Shown here: positions 46,969-58,986 of the stretch, one piece after another | How the letters are laid out: every line of letters begins with the position of its first letter | How positions within the stretch are numbered: position 1 is the stretch's first letter | NCBI RefSeq assembly: GCF_033568475.1 | Contig: NC_133121.1 | Span: 128,682,375-128,746,374, forward strand | Source: Henckelia pumila | Lineage: Eukaryota; Streptophyta; Magnoliopsida; Lamiales; Gesneriaceae | DNA length: 64,000 nucleotides | Direction of reading: 5' to 3' | The notes under the pieces: model-generated | What the model saw: the letters and a program-made list of their open reading frames with translations, nothing else | Told to the model about the DNA's origin: nothing | Database searches by the model: none | Translations under genes and position numbers: made by a program

Positions 46969-48478
46969 TGTAGTGACCCAACCCGGATCCACTACCTAAT
47001 CAGAGTTATAGTAAAAGCGCACGCAATAAAAGCTTAAAGAGTAAAGTGCGGATAATTAAAATACAACAAATCCAATCGGCAGAATAAAACCGACGCTATC
47101 ACAAGTGTATATATACTATTATACAACCAAATCGAAGGTTCCGGGTAAATAAATCCCTACCCTCTACAATCTCGTACTCCCCAAGCTCAATCCTGCTGAG
47201 AGCCGCCTGGACCGTCCAGCCTCAAACTTGCCCCGCCACAAGGTACACGATACCCAAACACAGGGGCGTGAGCTAGAACGCTCAATACGAAGCAATGATA
47301 TAAATACAAATATGCGCACACAGATGATTTAAAACTCAAGTGAAAACACTTGCTCATGGCGCCGAGAATATACAGTACCGGCTAGAGAGCTACTTCGCGG
47401 GGTACTCGTATATTCCATATCAGGGCTGAGCCAACCCCATCCTGACCCGAATCCAAAACAAGATACAAGCCTCATATGGAAACTGTCATACCTGACTCGA
47501 GTCCAAAATGAGATCATTGTTCCCTATGGAGACTGTCAATGACTCACATCTCTCCGGATGCAGTCACACCTAAAATCATGTATGTGCTAAGACGGTAAAA
47601 CATGCTAAAACATGATAAAACATATAGCACATACTCATGCAACATATAAGCAAATATATCATGCCGGCTATCTCGGTCAGTACTTACGTACCTCTAACAC
47701 TGTTGTTCAAACCTAGCTCTACTGGTGTAGACTCCAAGCCTACTAGTCCAGTCTACTAGCTACTACAATGCAAATATCCATGCATCAACAATTAAGCTCT
47801 AAAAGCCTTAATTAAGCTATTGCATACTCCTAAATATTTTTAGGATGCCAAAGCTATACCTGCGTCCGTCGTTAGCCCTTTGCTGACGATAGCCTCAAAA
47901 CTAGGCCGTAGCTCCACGACAACGTCTAGATCACTAAGACACTTCCGGATTCCCCGTAGGATTCCTAGATCTTCCTAGATCTGAGTTAGAAGGCTTAGGA
48001 ATCAGAGAGAAGAGAGGAAATTGGTGCGAGAAAATGAATTCTCGGACCCTTTATTTATAGGCGACGTTCGGAGCCTCCGAACCCGGTTCGGACCGTCCGA
48101 ACTCGATCGGAACCTCCGATCGCACCTTCGGAGCATCCGATCGCTCAATATTACGTCAGCCATGACGTAACCTTGCTGATGTAAGCGATGACGTGTGCCC
48201 TGGTCCAGATCGGAGCTTCCGATCTTGCCGACGGAGCGTTCGATCTCGATCGGAGCCTCCGATCCTGGCACGGAGCTTTCGATCCACTTCGGATCGTCCG
48301 AACTCCTCTTCGGACCGTCCGATCCTGCTGAACCAATTCAACTAATTCGAGTGTTCTGAATCCATTTCTGAAGTCCGTTATCCCAACAGGAACTTACTTA
48401 ATCATGTTTTACTCAATCTAGACATGATCACGTGATTAATTACTCATTAATCACTAATTAGAAATGCGGGTTACTACA
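46969..48478 (-). repeat. 3' LTR of inner gypsy element (1,510 bp)
   Basis: Bounded by TGTAGTGACC and GGTTACTACA on the plus strand. It contains a minus-strand TATA box (TATAAATA, plus 48052-48059), preceded upstream by ten copies of a 15-bp imperfect palindrome (48067-48323). Direct repeats AAAACATG(C/A)T occur near 47595-47620. The small ORFs inside are not genes. Confidence 0.92.
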
Positions 48479-48494
48479 TTCTCCCCCACTTAAG
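48479..48494 (-). other. Polypurine tract of inner gypsy element
   Basis: CTTAAGTGGGGGAGAA on the minus strand, immediately before the 3' LTR. It closely resembles the outer element's tract, consistent with related families. Confidence 0.85.
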
Positions 48495-48601
48495 AAATTT
48501 CGTCCTCGAAATTTAAGTCTTAGAGGAAAACATAAATAGCCAACCAAATGTTCTTTATTACAACTGAACAAGTATAACTTGATACAAGGAAGTACAAAAT
48601 C

Positions 48602-51600
48602 TCAAAATAACTCGGGGTGCTCGGCTAACATCCGGCTCTCCAACTTCCAAGTAGCTTCCTCTGTCCCTCTGCGTTGCCACTGTACCATAACCAATGGTAT
48701 GCGCTTGTTACGAAGTACCTTGTCCTTCCTGTCAAGAATCCGCAGGTGTTTCTCCACATACGATAGATCCCGATCTACCTTTACCTCGGTTGAATGCAAA
48801 ATATGCGACTCGTCCGCCACATAATGCCTCAACAAGGACACGTGGAACACATCGTGGATCTCCGAAAGATCGGGTGGCAAGGCCAGACGATAAGCCACAT
48901 CCCCAACCTTCTCGAGTATCTCGAAAGGACCAATAAATCTAGGTGTCAGCTTACCATTGCGACCAAACCTCATCACTTTCCGGAAAGGTGACACACGCAA
49001 GAAAACATACTCTCCTACCTCAAAATGAAGTGGCCTGCGGTGGGTGTTCGCATAGCTAGCCTGTCGATCCTGGGCTGCCTTAACCCTGCGTCGGATCAAC
49101 TCTACTGCATCAATCATCTGCTGAATCATCTGAGGACCCTCAACCTGACGCTCGCCAACCTCGTCCCAAAACAAAGGTGTACGACAACGGCGTCCATAAA
49201 GAGCCTCAAATGGTGCCATGCCAATGCTGCGATGGAAACTATTGTTGTAGGCGAACTCCACCAATGGTAAATGATCATGCCACGCTGGACCAAAATCCAT
49301 CACCGTCGCGCGAAGCATATCTTCTAGAGTGCAAATAGTACGCTCCGACTGTCCGTCCGTCTCTGGATGATAAGTCGTACTCAAGCTCAAAGTAGTACCA
49401 AGGGCTCGCTGAAAACTACCCCAAAATCTTGAGGTGAACCTCGGATCTCTATCGCTGACAATGCTCAACGGAATCCCATGCAATCGAACAATCTCTCGCA
49501 CATACAATTGTGCCATCCTATCAAAGGTGTAATCGCGGTTATAGGGAAGAAAATGCGCTGACTTTGACAACCGATCCACGACAACCCAAATAGCGTCACA
49601 ATTCCTGGAAGACATAGGCAAGTGGGTGACAAAGTCCATCGTCACATGCTCCCACTTCCATTCAGGAATCTCTAAGCTGTAAAGTAACCCTCCGGGTCAT
49701 CTAAACTCTGCCTTGACTTGTTGACACACAAGGCATCGGGACACAAACTAATAGACACTGCGCTTCATTCCATTCCACCAAAATCGAGTGCGAATATCCT
49801 TATACATCTTCATGCTGCCTGGATGTACAGAGAATCGACTACGGTGAGCTTGCGATAAGATCTCATCCCTCAAAGTAGAATCCTCGGGTACCACAACTTG
49901 ACCAGAAAGACACAACAGACCGTCTCCTTGTAGATGAAAACCAGAAGTATTATCACCCTCAGCCAGCCGGGCCAACTTTTGAGTCTTCAGATCAGAATTC
50001 TGAGCTTCCCGGATTCGTCTGTATAGCGCTGGCTCTGCAAGCACAGAAGAGACACGAATCCCTTGTTGTTCTTTCTTATGACAGAACGTGAATCCCAAAG
50101 AACAACACTCCTCCACTGCCTTCGAAACTGAACTGGTACGAAGGGAACTCACATAAACTTTGCGACTAAGCGCATCAGCAACGGGATTAGAAGAACCTGG
50201 ATGGTACTTGATCTCACAATCGTAATCCTTCAACAGATCCATCCAACGATGCTGCCGCATGTTCAACTCAGCCTGAGTGAACAAATACTTCAAACTCTTA
50301 TGATCGGTGAAGATCTCGAATCGTTCTTCGTACAAATAGTGACGCCATATCTTAAGAGCAAAGACAATGGTTGCAAGCTCTAAATCATGTACGGGATAGT
50401 TCTCCTCGTGATTCTTCAGCTGTCTGGAAGCATAAGCGATCACGTGGCCATTCTGAGTCAACACACACCCCAAACCCTGGAGAGAAGCATCAGTGAAAAC
50501 TACAAAACCACCTGATCCAGACGGTAAGGCAAGAACTAGAGCTGTCGTCAGACGACGTCTCAACTCACGAAAACTGTCTTCACAAGCATCAAACCAAACG
50601 AAAGAAACGTCTTTCTTCGTCAACTGAGTCAAAGGCTTAGCTATCTGAGAGAAATTCTCCACAAAACGACGATAGTATCCTGCTAAACCAAGGAAACTAC
50701 GAATCTCAAAAGCTGTAGTCGGTCGTGACCAATTCAAAATAGCCTCTGTCTTGCTAGGATCAACAGATACGCCCTCCTGAGAAATGACGTGACTAAGGAA
50801 CACAACTCGGTCAATCCAGAAGTCACACTTACTCAGCTTCTCATACAACTGTCTCTTCCTCAAGACCTGCAGTACAGTATAGAGATGGTAGGCATGCTCA
50901 TCCATGCTGCGAGAGTACACCAAAATGTCATCGATGAACACCACCACGAACTTATCCAGAAAGTCACGGAAAACTCTGTTCATCAGATCCATAAAAATAG
51001 CTGGAGCATTCGTCAAACCAAACGGCATCACTAGAAACTCATAGTGTCCATACCGCGTACGAAATGCTGTCTTACGAACATCCTCCTGTCGAACTCGCAA
51101 CTGATGATACCCATACCAAAGATCAATCTTCGAATAGACAGAAGTACCCTGCAACTGATCAAAGAGATAATCTATCCGTGGAAGAGGATACTTATTCTTC
51201 ACTGTCACCTGATTCAACTGACGGTAGTCAATACACAACCGCATCAAACATTCCTTCTTCTTGACAAACAGTACTGGGGCTCCACATGGCGAAACTCTAG
51301 GTCTAATATAACCCTTATCAAGAAGATCTTGCAATTGCTTCTGCAGCTCTTTCATTTCTGACGGTGCCAATCGGTAAGGAGTTCTGGAAATCGGTGCAGT
51401 CCCTGGAACTAACTCAATGCCAAACTCAATCTCCCTTACTGGTGGCAAACCTGGAATCTCCTCCGGAAACACATATGGAAAGTCACGAACCACTGGCATC
51501 TCTTGGATATCTGGCTCTCCTAAGGATGCGTCAATGGCGTAGATAAGGTAGCCTTCCCCGCCAGACTCTAAAGCACGCCGGGCCTTCAGAGCTGAAACTA

Positions 51601-53095
51601 CTGGCATCTGGGGTCGCGCTCCCTCACCATAGAAATACCATGACTCGTCATCCTCTGGACAAAACTGGACAAACCTCTGATAGCAATCCACTATCGTTCG
51701 GTAGGTAGTCAATAAATCTATCCCAATGATGCAATCGAAATCCTCCATCGCTAGAATCATCAAGTTAGCACTAAGCTGATGTCCCTCAAAATCTAGAACA
51801 CAACCCACAACTAGACGCTTGGCTAACACCTCGCTCCCCATAGGAGTAGAAACCACTAGCAATACGTCTAAAGGAATAAACGGCAATCTATACTTCTTAG
51901 CAAAACGTGCTGAGACAAAAGAATGCGATGCACCGGTATCAATTAAAACATATGCAGGAAAACCACATAAACTACAGATACCTGCAATCATCCGATCGCT
52001 GTCAGCCTCTGCCTGCTCCTGGTTAAGCGCAAAGACCTGACCCTGGGTACGTGACCTCAACGAAGAATGACCCCGAGAAGGAGTCTGAGTAGGCTGTCTC
52101 TGAGACTGCTGCAGATGCTGGCGCTGCTGTGACTACTGCTGCTGGAAAGGTGGCTGCTGGTACTGAGGTGGCTGAACAGATGCCTGAGAACCTCCAGAAC
52201 CACTCGCTGCCCCAATCAGCATAGGACAATCTCTCTTCATGTGACCCTCCTGGCCACACTGGAAACATGCAGTGGTCGATCGACCACACTGCCCTGGCGG
52301 ATGTTTGCGTCGGCACTGAGTACACCGGTTCGGTCTCTGTCCACCAAAATGATGCACTCCACCAGATCCAGAGGAAGAAGAAGAAGTACCTCCTGGCTTC
52401 TTGAAGGACTGTCCTCTCGGACCCAAAGGACTAGAGCTCGCTGGCCTGGAAGAAGAAGAGTAAAGTCCCCTGTTCCTCCGAATACTGTCCTTGGCCTGGC
52501 GACAACGGTCCACTAAATCCTCGTAAGTCCCATCGCCGCCCACAACAACCATACGATGAATGTCAGGGTTCAACCCCTGAAGGAAATGATCAAACTTCGC
52601 CATAGAACTATCAGCAATATGAGGACAAAAGGGTAGCAGATCAAAGAACTTCTGCTGGTACTCCTCGATCGTCATCGTCCCCTGTTGCAAACTCAACAAC
52701 TCACTGGATTTCGCCTGACGAAGAGCTGGAGGAAAATAAAATCTCTGATAAGCAGTACGGAACTCGACCCAAGTAGCTGCACCTCTAGCTGCTATGAACG
52801 GTGCGGAAGTAGATCTCCACCACTTCCTCGCTCTGCCCTCAAGCATAAAGGCAAGAATCTCCATCCTATCCTCAGCCGTGCAACGGAACTCCTGGAAGCA
52901 CTGCTCCATCCTCTCCATCCAATCCTCCGCCTCTTCAGCTGTCTCACCACCCGTCAAAGGCTTCGGGCTAACCTCTTTGAATCTACGCATGCTCACTCGC
53001 CTGCGCTCCTCGGTCTGTCCCCGACGTCTACGATTGTCCGGATAGCCCCAACGACCGCCGTCTATGCTACCGTGACTCTCGTCGAAATCTGCCAT
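48602..53095 (-). pseudogene. Inner gypsy gag-pol polyprotein, three in-frame stops
   Basis: One minus-strand frame from ATG 53095 to TAG/TAA at 48602. Gag (53095-52133): MADFDESHGS start, capsid-like WMERMEQCFQEFRCTAEDRM and ARKWWRST, a zinc-binding CTQCRRKHPPGQC segment and CCHC knuckle CFQCGQEGHMKRDC. A TAG follows at 52135-52133 inside a CAG-rich stretch. Pol then continues: protease ([18 protein letters not shown]), RT ([21 protein letters not shown], catalytic [10 protein letters not shown]), RNase H ([13 protein letters not shown]) and the integrase zinc finger to a second stop (49750-49748). A TGA follows near 49698. The integrase core (DFVTHLPMSSRNCDAIWVVVD, SDRDPRFTSRFW, YHPETDGQSERT) and chromodomain-like end (FHVSLLRHYV, VQWQRRGTEEATWK) finish it. 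All are in the same frame, so a few point changes are the only lesions. Confidence 0.9.
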
Positions 53096-53156
53096 CTGTT
53101 ACATAAGAACAGATAATTACTTAATCCGCTTTACGATATTCCCAGTGCAATGCGTC

Positions 53157-53168
53157 GCTCTGATACCA
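53157..53168 (-). other. Primer-binding site of inner gypsy element
   Basis: TGGTATCAGAGC on the minus strand, an exact initiator-tRNA-Met complement, 4 bp from the 5' LTR end. Confidence 0.9.
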
Positions 53169-53172
53169 AAAA

Positions 53173-54661
53173 TGTAGTGACCCAACCCGGATCCACTACC
53201 TAATCAGAGTTAAAATAAAAGCGCACGCAATAAAAGCTTAAAGCGTAAAGTGCGGATAATTAAAATACAACAAATCCAATCGGCAGAATACAACTGACGC
53301 TATCACAAGTGTATATATACTGTTATACAACCAAATTGAAGGTTCCGGTTAAATAAATCCCTACCCTCTACAACCTCGTACTCCCCAAGCTCAATCCTGC
53401 TGAGAGCCTCCTGGACCGTCCAGCCTCAAACCTGCCCCGCCACAAGGTACACGATACCCAAACACAGGGGCGTGAGCTAGAACGCTCAATACGAAGCAAT
53501 GATATAAATAAAAATATGCGCACACAGATGATTTAAAACTCAAGTGAAAACACTTGCTCATGGCGCCGAGAATATACAGTACCGGCTAGAGAGCTACTCC
53601 ACGGGGTACTCGTATATTCCATATCAGGGCTGAGCCAACCCCATCCTGACCCGAATCCAAAACAGGATACAAGCCTCATATGGAAACTGTCATACCTGAC
53701 TCGAGTCCAAAATGAGATCATTGTTCCCTATGGAAACTGTCAATGACTCACATCTCTCCAGATGCAGTCACACGTAAAATCATGTATGTGCTAAGACGGT
53801 AAAACATGCTAAAACATGATAAAACATATAGCACATACTCATGCAACATATAAGCAAATATATCATGCCGGCTATCTCGGTCAGTACTTACGTACCTCTA
53901 ACACTGCTGGTCAAACCTAGCTCTGCTGGTCTAGACTCCAAGCCTACTAGTCCAGTCTACTAGCTACTACAATTCAAATATCCATGCATCAACAATTAAG
54001 CTCTAAAAGCCTTAATTAAGCTATTGCATACTCCTAAATATTTTTAGGATGCCAAAGCTATACCTGCGTCCGTCGTTAGCCCTTTGCTGACGATAGCCTC
54101 AAAACTAGGCCGTATCTCCGCGACGACGTCTAGATCACTAAGCCACTTCCGGATTCCCCGTAGGATGCCTAGATCTTCCTAGATCTGAGTTAGAAGGCTT
54201 AGGAATCAGAGAGAAGAGAGGAAATTGGTGCGAGAAAATGAATTCTCGGATCCTTTATTTATAGGCGACGTTCGGAGCCTCCGAACCCGGTTCGGACCGT
54301 CCGAACTTGATCGGAACCTCCGATCGCACCTTCGGAGCGTCCGATCGCTCAATATTACGTCAGCCATGATGTCACCTTGCTGACGTAAGCGGTGACGTGT
54401 GCCCTGGTCCAGATCGGAGCGTCCGATCTCGATCGGAGCCTTCGATCCTGGCACGGAGCTTCCGATCCACTTCGGATCGTCCGAACTCCTCTTCGGACCG
54501 TCCGATCCTGCTGAACCAATTCAACTAATTTGAGTGTTCTGAATCCATTTCTGAAGTCCGTTATCCCAACATGAACTTACTTAATCATGTTTTACTCAAT
54601 CTAGACATGATCACGTGATTAATTACTCATTAATCACTAATTAGAAATGTGGGTTACTACA
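53173..54661 (-). repeat. 5' LTR of inner gypsy element (1,489 bp)
   Basis: Near-identical to 46969-48478. It is about 20 bp shorter because one palindromic unit is missing (nine instead of ten). TATA box at plus 54256-54263. The adjacent primer-binding site marks this as the 5' LTR of the minus-strand element. Confidence 0.92.
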
Positions 54662-56439
54662 AGTTCTATGCTGAAATCAATCTCATGATAAGGAGGTAAT
54701 CTCGAAATTTCATCGGGGAAAACGTCAGCAAATTCACTAACCACTGGCAAATCAGCCAGGTTCGGGCTAGTTTTCAGGACATCAATTGTATAAACAAGAA
54801 ATCCCTCTGCTCCTTTCTGCAAAAGTCGAGTCATAGATAATACCGAAATCAGAAGAATCTTAGCACGAGAACCCTTACCATAGAATTTCCATTCTCCAAC
54901 CATCTCGGGTCTGAACCTCACCACTTTCTGAAAACAGTCTACGGTAGCTCTGTACTTGGTTAGCATATCAATCCCGATAATGCAATCAAAATCAGAAAAA
55001 CCAAGCACAATACAGTCTATCTCTATCCCATTACCATCAAACTGTAGCAAACAATTCTTAACTATCTGCATGGATATAAGACCTCTCCCCAAAGGTGAAG
55101 AGACAGATACTACAACAGGTAATGATTCAACAGGAAAAGCATGTAATAATGCAAATCGTTCAGAGATAAGCGTATGAGATGCACCTGTATCTATCAATAC
55201 ATAGGCAGGATAACCATAAAGAGAACAGTTACCTGCAATCACATCATCTGGTGCTCCCTGTGCATGTTCTTCCGTCAGTGCAAAGACATGAGCTTGATGT
55301 CTCAAAGGCTGACTACCTGTCTGACTCCCTCCTGGCCTTGTCTGTTGATGTGGATGTGATGGTTGGAAGGAATGAACGGAAGAGGCTTGCCTCGTAGGCT
55401 GAGTCACTGATCGTGATGACTCTGCACCTCGTGCTCTTCCAGAACGTCTCTGAAGACACACCCTCGCAAAATGGCCAGGCTGATGGCATATATGGCAACT
55501 CCCAGATACACCTCGGCACTGATCGGTCGAATGACTTCCACCACAACTGCTACAATACACTCCTGACTTCAGTTTTGAGCCACTGGAACTAGATGAACTG
55601 CTCCCTGACTTTTTAAACTGTTTCCCTCGAGCTTGCAAATATCCTTTCTTACCACTGCTAATACCACCTTCAAATCGAGGAGGTTGTTGCGGAACCTGAA
55701 CTGGAGGTTGTGACTGTCTCTGAGGCTGAGCGGCATACGAAGCTCCTCGCTATTGTATCAAACCAGCTTCCGCTCCTTTGGCATTATTCAAGGCCTCAGC
55801 AAAAGTATTCGGTTGCTTTGTGTTCACCAAAGTAAATACATCTGGATGCAGTCCATTAATGAACTGATCAGCCATTGCCTCGTCACTATCAGCAACATGT
55901 GGAGCAAAGCGAAGCAAGGTAGAAAACTTTGCAACATATTCTTCAATATTTAAATTTCCCTGCTTCAGATTAGCAAATTCAGCACCCTTGTCTTTGCGGT
56001 ACGACACTGGGAAGAAGCGTTGGTAGAATTCAGTTTTGAAGATGTTCCAGGTAATTACAGTTCCTCTACGCTCCAAAGCTTTCTTGGTTGTGAACCACCA
56101 GCTCTTTGCAACCTCATGCAACTGGTGCCCTATCAGTCTGACTCTTCGTTCATCACCATAATCAAGTGAATCAAATAACATCTCCATATCATCAAGCCAA
56201 CCTTCACACTCAACCGCATTCTCAGTACCTTTTAGTGTTGGCGGCTTATAGGATTGAAATCTTTTCAGTAATGTTTCCATCGGAGTGGCGGTCATATCTG
56301 TCATGTCTCTAGAGGTACTTCCTTGTTCATTGCTAGGAATTTCTGTAGTTGGTGGCACTGTCGGTGCTACAACTATCTGTTCTGGCAGAGGAGTAGGAGC
56401 TTGCGGTCTAAGAGGTGGTCGTCCTGGTCGTCGAGACAT
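54662..56439 (-). pseudogene. Outer gypsy gag and protease with one in-frame TAG
   Basis: The minus-strand frame from ATG 56439 encodes a Pro-rich start, the retrotransposon gag domain (WLDDMEMLFDSLDYGDERRV, YQRFFPVSYRKDKGAEFANL) and GAEAGLIQ, then TAG (55752-55750). The same frame stays open beyond it: a Ser-rich linker, zinc-binding CSSCGGSHSTDQCRG and CCHC knuckle CHICHQPGHFARVC, then the protease ([18 protein letters not shown]) and the RT leader (ADVFPDEISRLPPYHEIDFS). It is cut at 54662 by the inner element. The single TAG is the only lesion in about 590 codons. Confidence 0.88.
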
Positions 56440-56847
56440 ATCTGATTATCAAAATGGTTAGGATACCAAATATATCTCAGTCCTCCTCTGATCATCTTAC
56501 CTCTGATCAAGACTCGGTTTTGATTCAATCTTAAATAAAGAATCAATATACGGATATCAAACATGCTTCCAATCAATTAAGATAGTCGGGTAAGCATGTC
56601 AAGAACAACAGAACACATGCCTCCAATCGTTTCAGATATTCCAGTAAGCATGCGTCTTTAACAATCGTAAACCATACTTTCAAATAAAATTACAAAATCA
56701 TATAATCAAATAATTGAAAGTAAAACATTCTAGCATTTACAACATGTAATTCAATCATGTAATAAATCATAGCATGATCAAATAAGTAAGCAAGGAAGAA
56801 GACTCGATCTACCCCACTCACTATCTATCTTAGTCCAGAATTTTCTC

Positions 56848-56859
56848 GCTTTGATACCA
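56848..56859 (-). other. Primer-binding site of outer gypsy element
   Basis: TGGTATCAAAGC on the minus strand matches the initiator-tRNA-Met complement TGGTATCAGAGC at 11 of 12 positions. It lies 5 bp from the LTR end at 56865. The 408 bp between it and the gag ATG are the untranslated leader. Confidence 0.75.
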
Positions 56860-56864
56860 CCTGT

Positions 56865-57086
56865 TGTGACGACCCGGTTCTAAATCTCTCAAAACAACAA
56901 ATAATCTATGAAACATACATTAAGGCCAAGAATCAAAGCCTCAAAGAAAAGAATTTTTTTTTATACGAAGTGACCTGCGCGCGCGCGGGGCTTGCCCTTC
57001 GCGCGTGTGCAGTTCAATGGGGCAGCGACCCCTTGGGCTTGGCCTGCGCGCGCGCGCAAGCAGGGCTTGCCCGTGCGCAGGCCAAG
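56865..57086 (-). repeat. Truncated 5' LTR of outer gypsy element
   Basis: Plus-strand TGTGACGACCCGGTTC onward matches 41934-42157 with about 10 substitutions, including the CG-rich inverted repeats, then stops abruptly at GCCAAG (57086) where the copia LTR starts. CCAAG (57082-57086) is the predicted 5-bp duplication of the copia insertion; its partner should lie beyond the window. Confidence 0.85.
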
Positions 57087-58973
57087 TGAAAGAGTGGGTG
57101 TCCGGTTAGCCAACTTGTGGCTAAGGGCTTTTATGACTCTATGTATAAACAATCTTTGTTTAATATAATTTACATTCATTAATGGCATTTTCTTTATCTT
57201 TCTTCATATTGTTATATACTATTGTTGTTTTGATAAAGACCTTGAATATACTATAGTGTAAGTAAGATGAGATAGTGAATAAAGAGAGATCACTATTATG
57301 AAACACATCTTATAGTCACTGTATATTCTAAACAGTTCCTAGTCAATTGAGCCGTCCGCTAATAAGGATAAGGATCGCTCGAGATTGAGACTAGCATTTG
57401 TGATGCCAAGTACCACGTTTCATTGGTAATGAACATGGAGATGTTCAAAGCATGCAAATGGATATTCATATGATGAATGATCGAACTACTCTATTCGTAC
57501 TTTCCAAGTGGTTATTATTATTTGAGTGGATAAGTCCGCGGTTTTGGTTGTACACCATTAGTCCTTACTACTTGAAACATCATTGAGACTCTATATGCTA
57601 GTACTGTACTTTTACTCGTTTACCGACTCTAAGGGGTCATCAGATGTCGGGATTGGGTACAATTACGACACATATAGGAGTCGATGCTTTGTTGTCAAGG
57701 ATTCACCACACGCTTGCGAGTGTAGATATCCTATGCGATCTGAGGAGATATTAGTGTGACAAATCTCTGGCCAGAGTACTCAATGTGATTTAGGTTACTT
57801 GGTTTCCTAGTAGCACATGCGATGTCACTATTTGATCTTCAAGATGCATTGCATAGTTATCGAATCTCGAACGACTCTTGATGTACCAATGATTGTTGAT
57901 TCGATCGGGATATATGGATGAAGGAACTGTACTGTACGCTAACCAAAACTTACTGGTTCTTGCTGGCACTATCAGTGATACCTAGGGAATCATGGGGCGA
58001 TGTTGCTAGACGCTCTTACCATGATTCGTTGGGTAAGTCGGAAATCGTTGTTTCGAGTCACAAGGAGTTGTGAGCCCACGGCTAGCTGTATCCCTGAACC
58101 ATTGAGGGTCACACAAGTAATGGATTACTAAACCCCGTTGAGATAGTTAAATTTAAAGAGTTAAATTTAATGAAAGAGAAGTTGGACTTCTTAACTAAAG
58201 GGAGTGGAATTTCCTAAAATGACATAGGGATGGACATTTTTGGAAATCACTGAATTCGGATTCAAAAAAATTATCTTGACTTTAAAAGGTGCAGAAATGG
58301 TTTCTGTGCACATTGGTGAAATCGGTTTATCAATCGGAGTCATGATGAATTTTATATTAATTTCTATAATAACGGGCTTGGCTTGTTGGGCTTAAGTTAT
58401 GGATTGTGGACCCTAAGGAGTTAGTGTCCTAATACAATTATAACTTAATCCAGTCTAGAAATTATATATAAATACATGTGTAGGGTTCGAAAATATCACT
58501 TTTTCTCATCTTGGATTTTTGAAAACACATATATTATTTGAAGGGGAATTTTCGAATTCTCCTACTCCTTTTTGAGAAAATTCAGTTTGTGATTTTTCCG
58601 AAAAATCACTTTCTGAATTGACAGATCAAATCTGTTTATTCTCTACGATAAACATCTGATTGATTTCTAGTGCAATCAATAAGAGGATTTCTGTTTTCTA
58701 TTCGTGGACCTGATTCCGGAGATTGATCGAGCAAGTCATCGCTTCCCGGGATTTACAAGAAGAGCAGATTAAATTCTGTTGGAGTCCATAATCAAGCCAT
58801 TGCTTGAAGAGGTAAAAATATTTAATTGTGATTTTTTATTTTTACTTGCAAGATTTTAATCGTTTGGATTTGATACCCACGATATGGAATCGTTCCATAT
58901 CGAAAAATAAAATTTTAAACTTCCGCTGCTCTGGGTATCACATCCGTGTGATCAGAGAACGCGTGTTCCAACA
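57087..58973 (+). repeat. 5' LTR of copia element (1,887 bp)
   Basis: Starts TGAAAGAGTGGGTGTCCGG exactly where homology to the gypsy LTR stops, and ends GCGTGTTCCAACA just before the primer-binding site. A TATA box (TATATATAAATA) lies at 58464-58475, followed by CATGTGTAGGGTTCG. I find no gene in it. Confidence 0.85.
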
Positions 58974-58974
58974 G

Positions 58975-58986
58975 TGGTATCAGAGC
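58975..58986 (+). other. Primer-binding site of copia element
   Basis: TGGTATCAGAGC, an exact initiator-tRNA-Met complement, starts one base after the LTR end CAACA and is followed by CAGG. Confidence 0.9.

Larger units (their letters stand above)
46969..54661 (-). mobile_element. Inner Ty3/gypsy element, complete, inside outer pol
   Basis: 7,693 bp with both LTRs (46969-48478 and 53173-54661), TGTAGT...ACTACA ends and a perfect 5-bp target duplication AGTTC (46964-46968 and 54662-54666). The primer-binding site, gag, protease, RT, RNase H, integrase, chromodomain-like end and polypurine tract are all present in the expected minus-strand order. The coding region is one reading frame interrupted by three stop codons and no frameshift. 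By eye the LTRs differ at roughly 3-4% in the first 300 bp, so the insertion is moderately old. It is inserted in the outer element between the protease/RT leader and RT. Confidence 0.95.
41934..57086 (-). mobile_element. Outer Ty3/gypsy element, interrupted twice
   Basis: A minus-strand gypsy element. Its 3' LTR is at 41934-44064, the polypurine tract at 44065-44080, and gag-pol fragments lie at 44163-46968 and 54662-56439. The primer-binding site is at 56848-56859, and the first 222 bp of the 5' LTR at 56865-57086 match the end of the 3' LTR. The coding region is split by the inner gypsy element (46969-54661), and the 5' LTR is cut by the copia element at 57087; the rest of the LTR must lie beyond the window. 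The gag-protease-RT-RNase H-integrase order and a chromodomain-like C-terminus point to the chromovirus (Tekay/Del-like) branch. Confidence 0.9.

Noticed and set aside
48002..48341. Three overlapping minus-strand ORFs rich in SEAPI/RSDR peptides
   Set aside because: Translation of the palindrome array in the inner gypsy LTR; an equivalent ORF appears in the other LTR at 54206-54454.
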